This document shows positions 25,169-33,303 of a stretch of DNA of 64,000 nt, piece by piece. The notes under the pieces are model-generated. The model was given only the letters and a program-made list of their open reading frames with translations, was not told the origin of the DNA and ran no database searches. The stretch lies in contig CAZEJS010000003.1 of assembly GCA_964512645.1 (NCBI GenBank), positions 1 to 64,000 of the forward strand, given 5' to 3'. How positions within the stretch are numbered: position 1 is the first letter of the stretch; the number at the start of each line of letters is the position of its first letter. The position numbers and the translations under genes were made by a program. Source of the stretch: CAZEJS01 sp964512645 (GTDB taxonomy: Bacteria > Actinomycetota > Geothermincolia > Fen-727 > Anoxymicrobiaceae).

Positions 25169-25585
25169 TTACCGGACGGTCAGGTTGAACGTGGCGGTCC
25201 GCGCGGGCCTGGCGGTCTTTTCCCAGGGCTGAGCGTAAGTCATGACGATCTTTGCCGTCCCCTTGCCTACGGCCTTGAACGTCCACCTTTCGACACCCCC
25301 CGCGCCGACCTGCTTCTGCGCGTTGGGGCCCGCGACGTAAGTGCTGCTCACCTTGGTCACTACCGACGGGTCGAGCGAGCCGGAGATGCCCCACTGGAAC
25401 CCGGTGGTGGCGTTCGATTCGAGTTCGATGACGAACCGGTCGCCCACTTTCGCCTGGATGTCGCTGTCTTTGACGCCGAAGGTCTTGCCGTTTGCCGAGG
25501 TTCCGCCGCCACCGCAGCCGACGAGGGCCAACAGCCCCGTCACCGCCACGGTCACCGCCGCCGTAAGGATGGTTCCACGCTTCAT
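25169..25585 (-). CDS. Chagasin-family (I42) cysteine-protease-inhibitor-like lipoprotein
   Basis: 138 residues with a lipoprotein signal (lipobox LVGC, Cys24). The mature part carries the three loop motifs of the chagasin/I42 inhibitors: NATTGFQW (BC loop), GAGGVERWTF (DE loop) and AQPWEK (FG loop, in place of RPW). Chagasins block papain-type cysteine proteases. Here the protein would sit on the outer face of the membrane. The gene converges with the PASTA gene 49 bases away. A possible extended -10 (TGT-TATTCT on the minus strand, 25728-25720) lies upstream. No cognate protease gene is in the window. Confidence 0.82.
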   Translation of the reverse strand: MKRGTILTAAVTVAVTGLLALVGCGGGGTSANGKTFGVKDSDIQAKVGDRFVIELESNATTGFQWGISGSLDPSVVTKVSSTYVAGPNAQKQVGAGGVERWTFKAVGKGTAKIVMTYAQPWEKTARPARTATFNLTVR

Positions 25586-25864
25586 GCCAGCTCCTTCCCG
25601 CAGGTTTCTCCTTCATGCGAGACGCCCGCCGGGAGAGCGGAGTTCCCGCATGCAGAGAACCGCTCCCCCAGGCCCCGCCGAAGAGAAACCGCGCTTCGAC
25701 CGTCACCGGGCTTGTGCAAGAATAACACTTGCGCCCGCGCGCCTGTATCCCCCGGAGAAAATCGCGTCTTCCGGCCGATGGGCCTCGCTGTCCTGCCGGC
25801 CGCACGCCTGCCGGCTCCGGGCGGGCTCGCTTGCGGTGCGTCCGGGGAGAGGGCGCCGCCTTTG

Positions 25865-25873
25865 TGCTAAAAT
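25865..25873 (+). promoter_or_regulatory. Extended -10 promoter of tRNA-Val
   Basis: TGC-TAAAAT at 25865-25873 fits an extended -10 element, 18 bases before the mature tRNA 5' end. The remainder of the 306-base gap 25586-25891 shows no credible gene; it holds the possible minus-strand promoter near 25720 and a GCAAG/CTTGC inverted repeat at 25717-25733. Confidence 0.4.
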
Positions 25874-25891
25874 ATCGTTCACTCAGGCTAC

Positions 25892-25966
25892 GGGCGTTTA
25901 GCTCAGCGGGAGAGCGCTGCCTTCACACGGCAGAGGTCACTGGTTCAAATCCAGTAACGCCCACCA
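25892..25966 (+). tRNA. tRNA-Val (anticodon CAC)
   Basis: A complete cloverleaf: acceptor GGGCGTT pairs with AACGCCC, the D-arm is GCTC-AGCGGGA-GAGC, the anticodon loop TTCACAC sits within CTGCC/GGCAG, and the T-arm is CTGG-TTCAAAT-CCAG. The CCA end is encoded. The anticodon CAC reads the valine codon GUG. Confidence 0.95.
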
Positions 25967-25993
25967 CCCGCGCCGGATCAACCGCGGCTCCGC

Positions 25994-26176
25994 GTGGGCG
26001 TCACTGGACGCAGAACCTGTGAAGGGGTCACCGGCCGGCGCCGATTGGCTGCACCGTATCCGAGATGGAATCGCGAACGACTTCGTGCCGCGTGCCCAGC
26101 CTTGCATCCCATGAGGGATGGAAGAATGCCCCCGGCCTGGCGCCGGCCGGGGTGGTTCAAGTCCAGTAACGCCCAC
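25994..26176. repeat. Palindromic element whose ends copy the 3' end of tRNA-Val
   Basis: The right arm (26139-26176) contains GGTTCAAGTCCAGTAACGCC and CCAC, matching the T-arm and acceptor of the adjacent tRNA-Val with one mismatch over about 27 bases. The left arm (25994-26042) is its inverted, slightly decayed copy (GTGGGCGTCACTGGAC, GAACC), and the inner arms CCGGCCGGCGCC and GGCGCCGGCCGG pair perfectly. The interior of about 95 bases has a CATCCC-ATGA-GGGATG hairpin and no gene. It looks like a MITE-like or integration-scar element anchored on the tRNA. Confidence 0.6.
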
Positions 26177-26196
26177 CACTTCCTTTGACCATGAGC

Positions 26197-28974
26197 TTAT
26201 GCCGCCCGCCCCGGCCCCTTCTGCCCTGGTGCCGACCCCCGGCCTGCAGGACGAAGAGGCTCCACGCCTGGCCGGGTAATTCGACCCTGGGTGCCCGGGC
26301 CCGCCCGCTCAAGCTCCATCGGGAGGCCCGTGGAGTCGTGCGCGGCCTGCCTGTTCACTCCGGAGGCGTTCCAGTACATGGCCCGCTCGACTATCACCGG
26401 GCGGTCCGAGGTCACCATGGTGGATACGTCCCAGCAGCCGGGAACGGTCTCGGCGGCGTTCACTGTGCGCCTGGTGTTCGGCTCCAGCGTGAGCTTTGGT
26501 CCGGCGACCCGTCCCTCGGGGGTCATGTAGGTGATATCGACGTTCGCAGGAACGCTCCCCGGGTTCTGGACGAGGACCCAGGTCTCGAAAGAGCCCTCGC
26601 TGCCGCTCCCGGTGCAGCCCTCGGCGAGGCACCAGGAGTTCAAAGCAGCGGTCACCCCGATGGAACCGGTCGCGGCCTGCCTGGGACAGGAACCGGTGCT
26701 CCAGTACATCGCCCTCTCGGCGATGACGGGTTCGTCGGACCTCACCGTGGTGGAGACGTCCCACGAACCCGGGACGGTCTGCGCCACGTTGACGGACTGC
26801 CTCGTCTTCGGGGGCAGGACGACGGTCGGGCCTTCCACGGCGCCCTCCGGGGTCATGTAGGTGAGACCCGCCGTGGCGGTCCGGGAGCCCGGGTTCTGCA
26901 CCAGGACCCAGGTCTCGAAGCTGCCGTTCCGATCGCTGCCCGTGCATCCCTCGGCGAGGTACCAGGTGGTGGCCCCGCCGCGCACGCCGATCGAATCGGT
27001 CGCGGCCTGCCTGAACGCGGCAGGGGTATTGAGGTACATCGAGCGCTCGGCGACGACAGGAATATCAGAGGTGAGGCCGGTGGATACGCTCCAGGCGTTC
27101 GGCACGGTCCTGGAGACGTCCACGCTCTTGCGGGAGAAGGCGGGCAGTGTGAACGCCGGGCCTTCCACCGGCCCTTCGCCGGTCATGTACTCCAGCGAGA
27201 CCCGGGCCGCCCGGTCGTTGGGGTTGAGCACCAGGACCCACGTCTCGAATGTCCCGCTCCGGTCGACGCCGGTGCACCCCTCGGCTAAGAACCACTCCCG
27301 GGAAGGGGAAGCGACCCCGATGGAGTTGGTAGCGGCCTGCCTGAAACGGCCCGGGGCGTTCCAGTAGACGGACCGCTCGGCCGTGACGGGCTGGTCGGAG
27401 GTGAGCATTGCCGCCACGCTCCATGCCTCGGGGACGAAATCCGCCACCGAGACGGTCGTCCTCGAATCGGGCGGGACGGTCATCGACGGCCCGGCCCTGA
27501 GGCCTTCCTCCGTCATGAACGTTACCGTGACGTTGGCGGGAACGGCCCCCGGGTTCTGCATGAGTACCCAGGTCTCGAAACCGCCGCTCGATTCGCTCCC
27601 CGTGCACCCTTCGGCCAGGTACCAGGTGTGCGAGCCGGGGCGATGGCCCTCGGCGGTGAACGTGAGCGAGTTCGACGTGCCCCCCGGGGTGATCACGTAC
27701 AGAGGGCCGCTCGCCGCCAGCCCGGGGACCCGCACCCTGATGCGGGTGTCCGACCAGGAGACGTAAGACGCCGCCGGCACTCCGGCGAAATACACGCCGG
27801 AGTTTTCTCCGCCGCCGAAGTGCAGGCCGCTCACCGTGACGACGTCCCCGGGTTCTCCGGAGGCCGGATCGATCCCCGACAGGTAAGGAGCGCCCAGCTC
27901 GTAAAAGGTGCCGTCGGAAGCCCCCGCATAAACCGTGTTCGAAGCCCCGCCGGAGGCGCAAACCGCGGTGTAAGGCTTCTCCGGAAGCCCGGCTCCGGCG
28001 TCGCACCAGGTGGTCCCGCCGTCGTAGCTCGCGTAAACGGTCCTGTCGGTCGCGACGTAGGCCGCGGGCGGGTTGCCGGCGAAGGCGCAGAGTGCGGCCT
28101 CCCCGGCGCCGATCCCGGTAGCCGAGGCCGTCCACGTGGCGCCCCCGTCGTTCGAGCGGTAGACAGGGCTCGCGCCCGGGGTGTCGGTGGTCAGCACCAG
28201 TGGGCCCCCTCCGGGGAGCACGCCTATCCCGGTGACGTGCACCGGGAGGGGCAGGGCGGCGCAGTCGGCCCAGGAGGCGCCCCCGTCGGCGGTGGACGCC
28301 AGGGGGGTGCCGGTCGCCACGGCCCTGGCCACGAAGAATCTGCCGGTCCTCGATGGGTCTCCCGCCGCGTGGGCCCATTCGGAGGAAGGGCCGGTGCCGG
28401 GGAGCCACGACGTCCCGCGGTCGGTGCTGAACGCCGGAGGCAGCTCGAGCCCCGCCGCCCCGGTCGCCATGACCAGGGAGGACGCATCCGCCCCGGTGTC
28501 CAGAGCGCTCGCCGGATGGGGGTATGTGGAGACGACTTTCCAGGAAGCGCCCCTGTCCGTGCTCCTGTACACGTTGGAGGCGGCGTCCAGAGCGTAGTGA
28601 GTATTTTCGTATCCGGCCAGGTCCTCGAACGGCCGGCCGGTGGCCGAGGCGTGCGGGCTCCATGTGGCCCCACCGTCCCGGCTCGAGTAAAGGGTCGAAG
28701 ACCCGTCCACGGTCACGCTTACCGACCGGGGGGTTTCCTTTCCGACGTGAATCGACCGGATCTCTTTGCCGCCCGAAGGGAAGGCCAGTTGCACCCAGCG
28801 CGAGCCGCCGGCGGCGAACGCGCTTCCATTCGCGCCCTCCGCCTCCGCGCAGGTTCCCGCGGGCGCCCAGGCCGGCAGCGTGATGAGCAAGGCCGCCGCG
28901 ACGGCGCTGAAAACGCCATGCCGGCCCCGCGCGAGCCGCCTTCTTCCCCGGCTCGAGACGGCGCCTGTTTTCAA
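26197..28974 (-). CDS. Large exported protein: Asp-box repeats, IPT/TIG domain and four 110-residue repeats
   Basis: 925 residues with an N-terminal signal peptide (AVAAALLITLPAWAPAGTCA). Residues 50-380 hold about six sialidase/photosystem-type Asp-box repeats (for example SRDGGATW, SNDGGATW, SYDGGTTW), consistent with a beta-propeller. An IPT/TIG immunoglobulin-like domain follows (about 365-445, GIDPASGEPGDVVTVSGLHF). Then come four tandem repeats of 110 residues, each starting near W(Y/F)LAEGCTG and containing FETWVLVQNPG, YMTPEG and VIAERAMYW. Such repeats are known in exported actinobacterial proteins. There is no sorting signal or C-terminal membrane helix, and the last 45 residues are Gly/Arg/Pro-rich. 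A role in adhesion or the cell surface is likely. Confidence 0.8.
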   Translation of the reverse strand: MKTGAVSSRGRRRLARGRHGVFSAVAAALLITLPAWAPAGTCAEAEGANGSAFAAGGSRWVQLAFPSGGKEIRSIHVGKETPRSVSVTVDGSSTLYSSRDGGATWSPHASATGRPFEDLAGYENTHYALDAASNVYRSTDRGASWKVVSTYPHPASALDTGADASSLVMATGAAGLELPPAFSTDRGTSWLPGTGPSSEWAHAAGDPSRTGRFFVARAVATGTPLASTADGGASWADCAALPLPVHVTGIGVLPGGGPLVLTTDTPGASPVYRSNDGGATWTASATGIGAGEAALCAFAGNPPAAYVATDRTVYASYDGGTTWCDAGAGLPEKPYTAVCASGGASNTVYAGASDGTFYELGAPYLSGIDPASGEPGDVVTVSGLHFGGGENSGVYFAGVPAASYVSWSDTRIRVRVPGLAASGPLYVITPGGTSNSLTFTAEGHRPGSHTWYLAEGCTGSESSGGFETWVLMQNPGAVPANVTVTFMTEEGLRAGPSMTVPPDSRTTVSVADFVPEAWSVAAMLTSDQPVTAERSVYWNAPGRFRQAATNSIGVASPSREWFLAEGCTGVDRSGTFETWVLVLNPNDRAARVSLEYMTGEGPVEGPAFTLPAFSRKSVDVSRTVPNAWSVSTGLTSDIPVVAERSMYLNTPAAFRQAATDSIGVRGGATTWYLAEGCTGSDRNGSFETWVLVQNPGSRTATAGLTYMTPEGAVEGPTVVLPPKTRQSVNVAQTVPGSWDVSTTVRSDEPVIAERAMYWSTGSCPRQAATGSIGVTAALNSWCLAEGCTGSGSEGSFETWVLVQNPGSVPANVDITYMTPEGRVAGPKLTLEPNTRRTVNAAETVPGCWDVSTMVTSDRPVIVERAMYWNASGVNRQAAHDSTGLPMELERAGPGTQGRITRPGVEPLRPAGRGSAPGQKGPGRAA
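26310..27632 (-). repeat. Four tandem 330-bp coding repeats within the exported protein gene
   Basis: Copies of the segment encoding LAEGCTG recur at about 27630, 27300, 26970 and 26640 on the minus strand, an exact 330-base period. The copies diverge in sequence but keep length, which points to old duplications held under selection; the third and fourth (nearest the C-terminus) are the most alike. Confidence 0.75.
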
Positions 28975-29708
28975 CGGGCCTTCCTCGACCTGGTGACAGC
29001 GGCGTCGTGCGCGCGCATCTCTACCGTGTCGTCGAGTCGGTCGAGCCTTACCGGTCCACCGTGCCGGGAGAGTCCTTTTTCTATCAGGAAATCGGCCACC
29101 GAGGGGTTCTTGGGGAGCAGCGACCCGTGAAGATACGTGCCAACGGCTCCCAGATAGACGGCGCCCTCGGTCCTGTCCTCGGCGTTGTTGCCGTGTCCGA
29201 CGGTGACCATCCCCAGCGGGGCGCAGCCTTCACCGAGGTACGTCTTCCCGGAGTGGTTCTCGAAGCCCACCACGGTGCCGGACGGGCCTCCGAGCGCCGA
29301 CTTGGCCACCACGTTCCCGACCAGCCTCCTGTCCCCGGTAATCGTGAAGGCGTCGAACACCCCGATGCCCGCCAGTACATCGTCCCCGTTGCGGCGGTAC
29401 TGTTTCCCGAACAACTGGTAGCCACCGCAGATGACCAGCGCCGCGGCCCCGTTCTCTATCTGGCGCTTGATTTGCTCGCCCTTGCTTTCGAGGAGGTCGC
29501 GGTGCACGAGTTCCAGTTCGCGGTCCTGTCCTCCACCCATGAAGAAGATGTCGTGGCGGCCGTCGTTCACCGGGTCGCCGATTTCCAGTTCTTCGACCTC
29601 CACCGGAATCCCGCGCCAGGCGCACCTGTTCACAAGGGTTATGACGTTTCCCCGGTCCCCGTAGATGTTCAGCAGGTCCGGGTAGAGCCACCCTATCCTT
29701 ACTTTCAC
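28971..29708 (-). CDS. gatD: Lipid II isoglutaminyl synthase, glutamine amidotransferase subunit GatD
   Basis: A 245-residue class-I (triad) amidotransferase of the CobB/CobQ-like type. The nucleophile is Cys94 in LVICGGYQLFG and the histidine is His194 in TYLHGSLLPKNP; MGGGQDREL precedes them. With MurT it amidates the D-glutamate of lipid II to D-isoglutamine, releasing ammonia from glutamine for MurT. The gene overlaps murT by four bases (ATGA), as in known murT-gatD operons of Gram-positive bacteria. Confidence 0.95.
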   Translation of the reverse strand: MKVRIGWLYPDLLNIYGDRGNVITLVNRCAWRGIPVEVEELEIGDPVNDGRHDIFFMGGGQDRELELVHRDLLESKGEQIKRQIENGAAALVICGGYQLFGKQYRRNGDDVLAGIGVFDAFTITGDRRLVGNVVAKSALGGPSGTVVGFENHSGKTYLGEGCAPLGMVTVGHGNNAEDRTEGAVYLGAVGTYLHGSLLPKNPSVADFLIEKGLSRHGGPVRLDRLDDTVEMRAHDAAVTRSRKAR

Positions 29709-31096
29709 CTCTCCTCCCAGAACCTGGACACGAGCCCGCCTTTCGCCAGCCTGCCACGCAGGTCCAACATCGCCGAATAGGTGGGAATGACGTACAGCGT
29801 CTCTGTGCGCCCGATGAGACCCAGAGCTATCCCGAGGGCCTTCCCCGGGTCCGGTTCGGTGATCAGCGACGTCTCCATGACCTGCGCGTGCTTGATCCGC
29901 AGGGCCATGTCCCAGGCCCGCGTCCCGGTGCAGACAACGTTCTCCAGCCTGCCCCTGAGCATCTCGAAGTCCACGTCCCAGATCCAGGACACATCGCGGC
30001 CGTCGCCGGTGTTGTCGTTGAGGGCCAGGACGAGGCTTCTGCGTTCTTTACCGGAGCAGAGCGTCCGTATCACCTCGTTGAACCCCGCCGGGTTCTTGGC
30101 GAGTATCATCAGCAGGTCCTTGCCTTCGACACTCACCCGCTCGACCCTGCCGAAGGCGGCGGTGAACTCCTCCACGGCGGACACCACCGTCACCGGTTCG
30201 GCACCAAGGGCGATGGCCGAGGTTATCGCGGCGAGAACGTTGTAGACGTTGTAAAGGCCCGGCAGCGGGATGAAGAACCCCGCTTCTCCACCGGGATAAC
30301 GAACCCGGCACCGCGACCCTTCCATCCCCACCATGCGGACCTCGGTGGCGGCCACCGACGGTTCCGGGCGGGACGAACCACACCCTTCGCAGCGGTAACC
30401 GCCGAGGTGGCCGAACAGGTAGTAGTCGTAGGTGAGCCTGCCCCCGCACCCGGGGCAGTGCTTGCTGTCCGACGCGTGCTGCATTGCGCCGCCCGAGCAG
30501 CTCCTGTCGTCGATCCCGAAGTAGGCCACTTCCTGCCCGATTCCCGAGCCAATCGAGGCCACCAGCGGGTCGTCGGCGTTGAGCGCGACCACGGAAGAGG
30601 GCGCGAGGGTCGCGATAGCCTTCTTCATCTTCGCGGCCAGGATGTCCAGCTCGCCGAAGCGGTCGAGCTGGTCCCGGAAGAGGTTGTTCACCAGGACCAG
30701 CCTGGGAGAGGTCTCGTCGATAGCCGCGGGAAGGGTGGCCTCGTCCACCTCGAAAAGGCCGATGCGCGCCGCCATCTCACCGCGAAAGTCCGACTCTCGG
30801 ATGAGCGCGGAGGCGATGCCCGTCATGAGGTTCGCCCCGGTCCGGTTGTGCACCGGCGACATGCCGGCCCGGTCGAGCCCCGAAGCCAGGAGCGCGGAGG
30901 TGGTGGTCTTTCCATTGGTGCCCGTAACCAGCGCGCAGCCCAGCGGGAGCGAGGAGGCCATCTCCGGTACGAACGCCGGGCTGACCGCGCGCGCGATACG
31001 TCCCGGGAGCGAGGAACCCCCGCCCGCGTCGAGTGCCCGAGCGGTAGCTCCCGCCGCCTTGCCCAGCAGCAGCGCGACCCTGGTCCTTAAATGCAT
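29705..31096 (-). CDS. murT: Lipid II isoglutaminyl synthase, MurT subunit
   Basis: A 463-residue Mur-ligase-family ATPase. The ATP-binding loop GTNGKTTTSALL lies near residue 60, followed by a typical Mur central domain. A MurT-specific four-cysteine zinc ribbon (CPGCGGRLTY and CEGCGSS) lies near residues 215-245, and a C-terminal domain carries LNDNTGDGRDVSWIWD. It activates the lipid II glutamate for amidation by GatD-supplied ammonia. This pair is characteristic of actinobacteria and Firmicutes, supporting a Gram-positive-type wall. ATG 31096 is used. Confidence 0.95.
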   Translation of the reverse strand: MHLRTRVALLLGKAAGATARALDAGGGSSLPGRIARAVSPAFVPEMASSLPLGCALVTGTNGKTTTSALLASGLDRAGMSPVHNRTGANLMTGIASALIRESDFRGEMAARIGLFEVDEATLPAAIDETSPRLVLVNNLFRDQLDRFGELDILAAKMKKAIATLAPSSVVALNADDPLVASIGSGIGQEVAYFGIDDRSCSGGAMQHASDSKHCPGCGGRLTYDYYLFGHLGGYRCEGCGSSRPEPSVAATEVRMVGMEGSRCRVRYPGGEAGFFIPLPGLYNVYNVLAAITSAIALGAEPVTVVSAVEEFTAAFGRVERVSVEGKDLLMILAKNPAGFNEVIRTLCSGKERRSLVLALNDNTGDGRDVSWIWDVDFEMLRGRLENVVCTGTRAWDMALRIKHAQVMETSLITEPDPGKALGIALGLIGRTETLYVIPTYSAMLDLRGRLAKGGLVSRFWEER

Positions 31097-31262
31097 GTAC
31101 CGAGTTTACAAGTTTTGTCCTCGCGGTGAAACGGGCAAAGGCGAGGCGGGAGGCGCGGCCCGGGGGCACGCGCGGAGCCAGGTCGAAAACCCGGAACCTC
31201 CCCCGGACACCCGGCTCGAAGTGGTAGTATGGAGCCGTCTTCCCCCATGGGAGGTCGAGCTG

Positions 31263-31598
31263 ATGGAACCTGTCGCGGAGAAGGAGTGCGCCGTGTGCGG
31301 AGCGGTGCTAGAGCTGGTTCCCCGTGACCGGAGCGGGGAGTTCCGGTGCCCGAGGTGCGGCACTACCGGCCGCTACAGCGGAGCGGACCTCGTCGCGGTG
31401 TTCATACCCGGGTACCACCGGCGTATCGCGGAGCTCGAGGCCGGGAACAAGGACCTGCTGGCGGAGATCGAGACAGAGGGCATGAAAGGCCCCTCGCGCG
31501 ACATGCGCTTCCTGCAGAGGAAGCACCTCGAAAGGCAGGACCTCCTGGCCGAATACGCCTTCCTCTCCCACTTCCGCGAATTCGTCGAAAAATGGTAG
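31263..31598 (+). CDS. Small zinc-ribbon / coiled-coil protein
   Basis: 111 residues from ATG 31263, eight bases after GGGAGG. The N-terminal 45 residues hold a CxxC-x16-CxxC zinc ribbon (CAVC and CPRC). The rest is a charged helix likely to form a coiled coil (IAELEAGNKDLLAEIETEG). A longer in-frame extension upstream runs antisense to murT and is not credible. No family or function is recognised; it might bind nucleic acid or another protein. It lies between murT (divergent) and the acyl-CoA operon, which has its own promoter. Confidence 0.62.
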   Translation: MEPVAEKECAVCGAVLELVPRDRSGEFRCPRCGTTGRYSGADLVAVFIPGYHRRIAELEAGNKDLLAEIETEGMKGPSRDMRFLQRKHLERQDLLAEYAFLSHFREFVEKW

Positions 31599-31619
31599 GA
31601 GGGGACCTGCCCGGCGCGG

Positions 31620-31648
31620 TTGACCACGGGCCTCCAATACTTTATATT
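31620..31648 (+). promoter_or_regulatory. Promoter of the acyl-CoA operon
   Basis: TTGACC at 31620-31625, a 17-base spacer and TATATT at 31643-31648. Just downstream, GTCAA-AGCA-TTGAC (31661-31674) is an inverted repeat that could be an operator near the transcription start. Confidence 0.62.
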
Positions 31649-31685
31649 TCCGTCTGGGCGGTCAAAGCATTGACTGGGGGGCAAG

Positions 31686-33215
31686 ATGGCGAACTTCTAC
31701 CTCAAGAGCGCTGACGACCAGAAAGACGCTTCCTTCCGCCGGCTCACGAACTACATCCGGGATGTCATCTACCCGTACCACCCTTATTACAGGAAGCTTT
31801 TCAAGGAGAACGGCATCAAGCCGGCCGATATCCGCACACCGGCCGACCTTGCCAGGATACCGGTCACCCGCAAAGAGGATTACAGGCCGGATCCGCTCTC
31901 GTTCATCGTCCAGCCGACGTTCCCGGGAAGAGAGGCGCTGTACGATACCGAACGGATCGCGCTCCGCTTCATAGCCAGGTACCTGGCCCAGAGCGTCTTC
32001 AACTGCCCCCGGGATTACGCCGACCTCTACCGGGTCAAGTACCGCGAAGGCTTCGCCTACAGAAAGATCGGCAGGCGGGTGGCGCTGGAGTGGAACCCGA
32101 TCCACTTCCACGCTTCCGCCGGCTCAACCGGAGATCCCACGCCGGCCGTCTACACCCAGCGCGACCTGTTCGTCCCGGTGAAGGAAGGCGTGTCCGCGTT
32201 CTGGACCGGAGAGGCGGTCAAGTGGGACATGAGGGCCCTCAACATCTTCCCCGGGGCCCCCCACCTGGCGTTCTTCCAGGTGGTGATGGGAAAGTGGCTC
32301 GGGGGCTCCAGCGGGTTCGACACCTTCGGAGGGGGAGTCGTGCCCACCGAGCGCCAGATAGCGCTGTTTAACGAGGGCGGCTTCGGCGCGCTCATCGCGA
32401 TACCGTCTTACCTCGTCTACTGGCTGAGGCGCGCGGTGGAGATGGTGGAGGCCGGTGAAGTCGACCCCCTGGCGAAACTGATGATTGCAATCTGCGCCGC
32501 CGAGCCGCTCACGGGCTCGCTGCGCGACTACATTAAGAGCCTGGTCCTCAGGGCCGGCGGGAGGGATGATTTCCGGCTCGTCCAGGGGTACGGGATGACC
32601 GAGATGAAGCTCGCGTTCTACGAGTGCCACGAGGGCTCCAACATCCACCTCAACCCCAAGTTCTTCTACTGGGAGGTGCTCGACCCCGCGACCGACGAGC
32701 CGGTGGGAGAGGGGGAGCCGGGAGTCCTTACTTTCAGCCACATAGACTGGCGCGGAACCACTTTTCTGCGGTATTCGACAGGAGACCTCATCGCCGGGGG
32801 AGTAAGGTGGCGCCGGTGCGAACACTGCGGGCTGACGTTCCCGATAATGTATCCGCCGATAATGAGGGCCAAGAAGGATTTCACGAAACTGAAAGGGACC
32901 AGGGTCGCACTCCTCGAGCTGCTCTCCGCGGTCAGGGACACCCCGGGGGTGTACCAGTTCCAGGCCGTGCTGGACAAGGAGGTGCCGGGGGACGAATATT
33001 CGCGCGACAGGCTCGTCATCAGGCTCGCCGTCCAGGACGGTTTTCGGGCGGACGACGTGAGCGCGGAGGTCAGGAAGAACGTCAAGGGCGTCACCGAGGT
33101 AACGCCAGACGAGATAGTGATCGAACCTGACAGGGAGAAGCTCGAAGGGGAGTTGTTCGAGCGCACCGGCATCAAGGCCGACTACATCGTCGAGAACCGT
33201 CCGGTGCACATCTGA
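31686..33215 (+). CDS. AMP-forming CoA ligase, phenylacetate-CoA-ligase (PaaK)-like
   Basis: 509 residues, longer than typical PaaK (about 430). Adenylation-family motifs are the P-loop HASAGSTGDPTPA near residue 142, VQGYGMTEMK near 300, and STGDLI near 363. The enzyme would activate a carboxylic acid, aromatic or other, to its acyl-CoA at the expense of ATP. A cysteine pair (CEHCG) near residue 380 is reminiscent of PaaK-like zinc sites. Genes for a thiolase-like protein, DUF35 and acyl-CoA dehydrogenase follow, so it probably feeds their pathway. The substrate is unknown. Confidence 0.82.
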   Translation: MANFYLKSADDQKDASFRRLTNYIRDVIYPYHPYYRKLFKENGIKPADIRTPADLARIPVTRKEDYRPDPLSFIVQPTFPGREALYDTERIALRFIARYLAQSVFNCPRDYADLYRVKYREGFAYRKIGRRVALEWNPIHFHASAGSTGDPTPAVYTQRDLFVPVKEGVSAFWTGEAVKWDMRALNIFPGAPHLAFFQVVMGKWLGGSSGFDTFGGGVVPTERQIALFNEGGFGALIAIPSYLVYWLRRAVEMVEAGEVDPLAKLMIAICAAEPLTGSLRDYIKSLVLRAGGRDDFRLVQGYGMTEMKLAFYECHEGSNIHLNPKFFYWEVLDPATDEPVGEGEPGVLTFSHIDWRGTTFLRYSTGDLIAGGVRWRRCEHCGLTFPIMYPPIMRAKKDFTKLKGTRVALLELLSAVRDTPGVYQFQAVLDKEVPGDEYSRDRLVIRLAVQDGFRADDVSAEVRKNVKGVTEVTPDEIVIEPDREKLEGELFERTGIKADYIVENRPVHI

Positions 33216-33303
33216 AACACCGGAGGCCGGGACGACCGCCCGTGCGGGCGTGGCCGCGGGCAGCCGAGGTCGGGGCCGGATTCCGGCGCGACGGGAGACG
33301 CGG

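Noticed and set aside
30579..31262. Plus-strand extension of the small zinc-ribbon protein to 339 codons
   Set aside because: The extension is antisense to murT; ATG 31263 has a good ribosome site and gives a coherent small protein.
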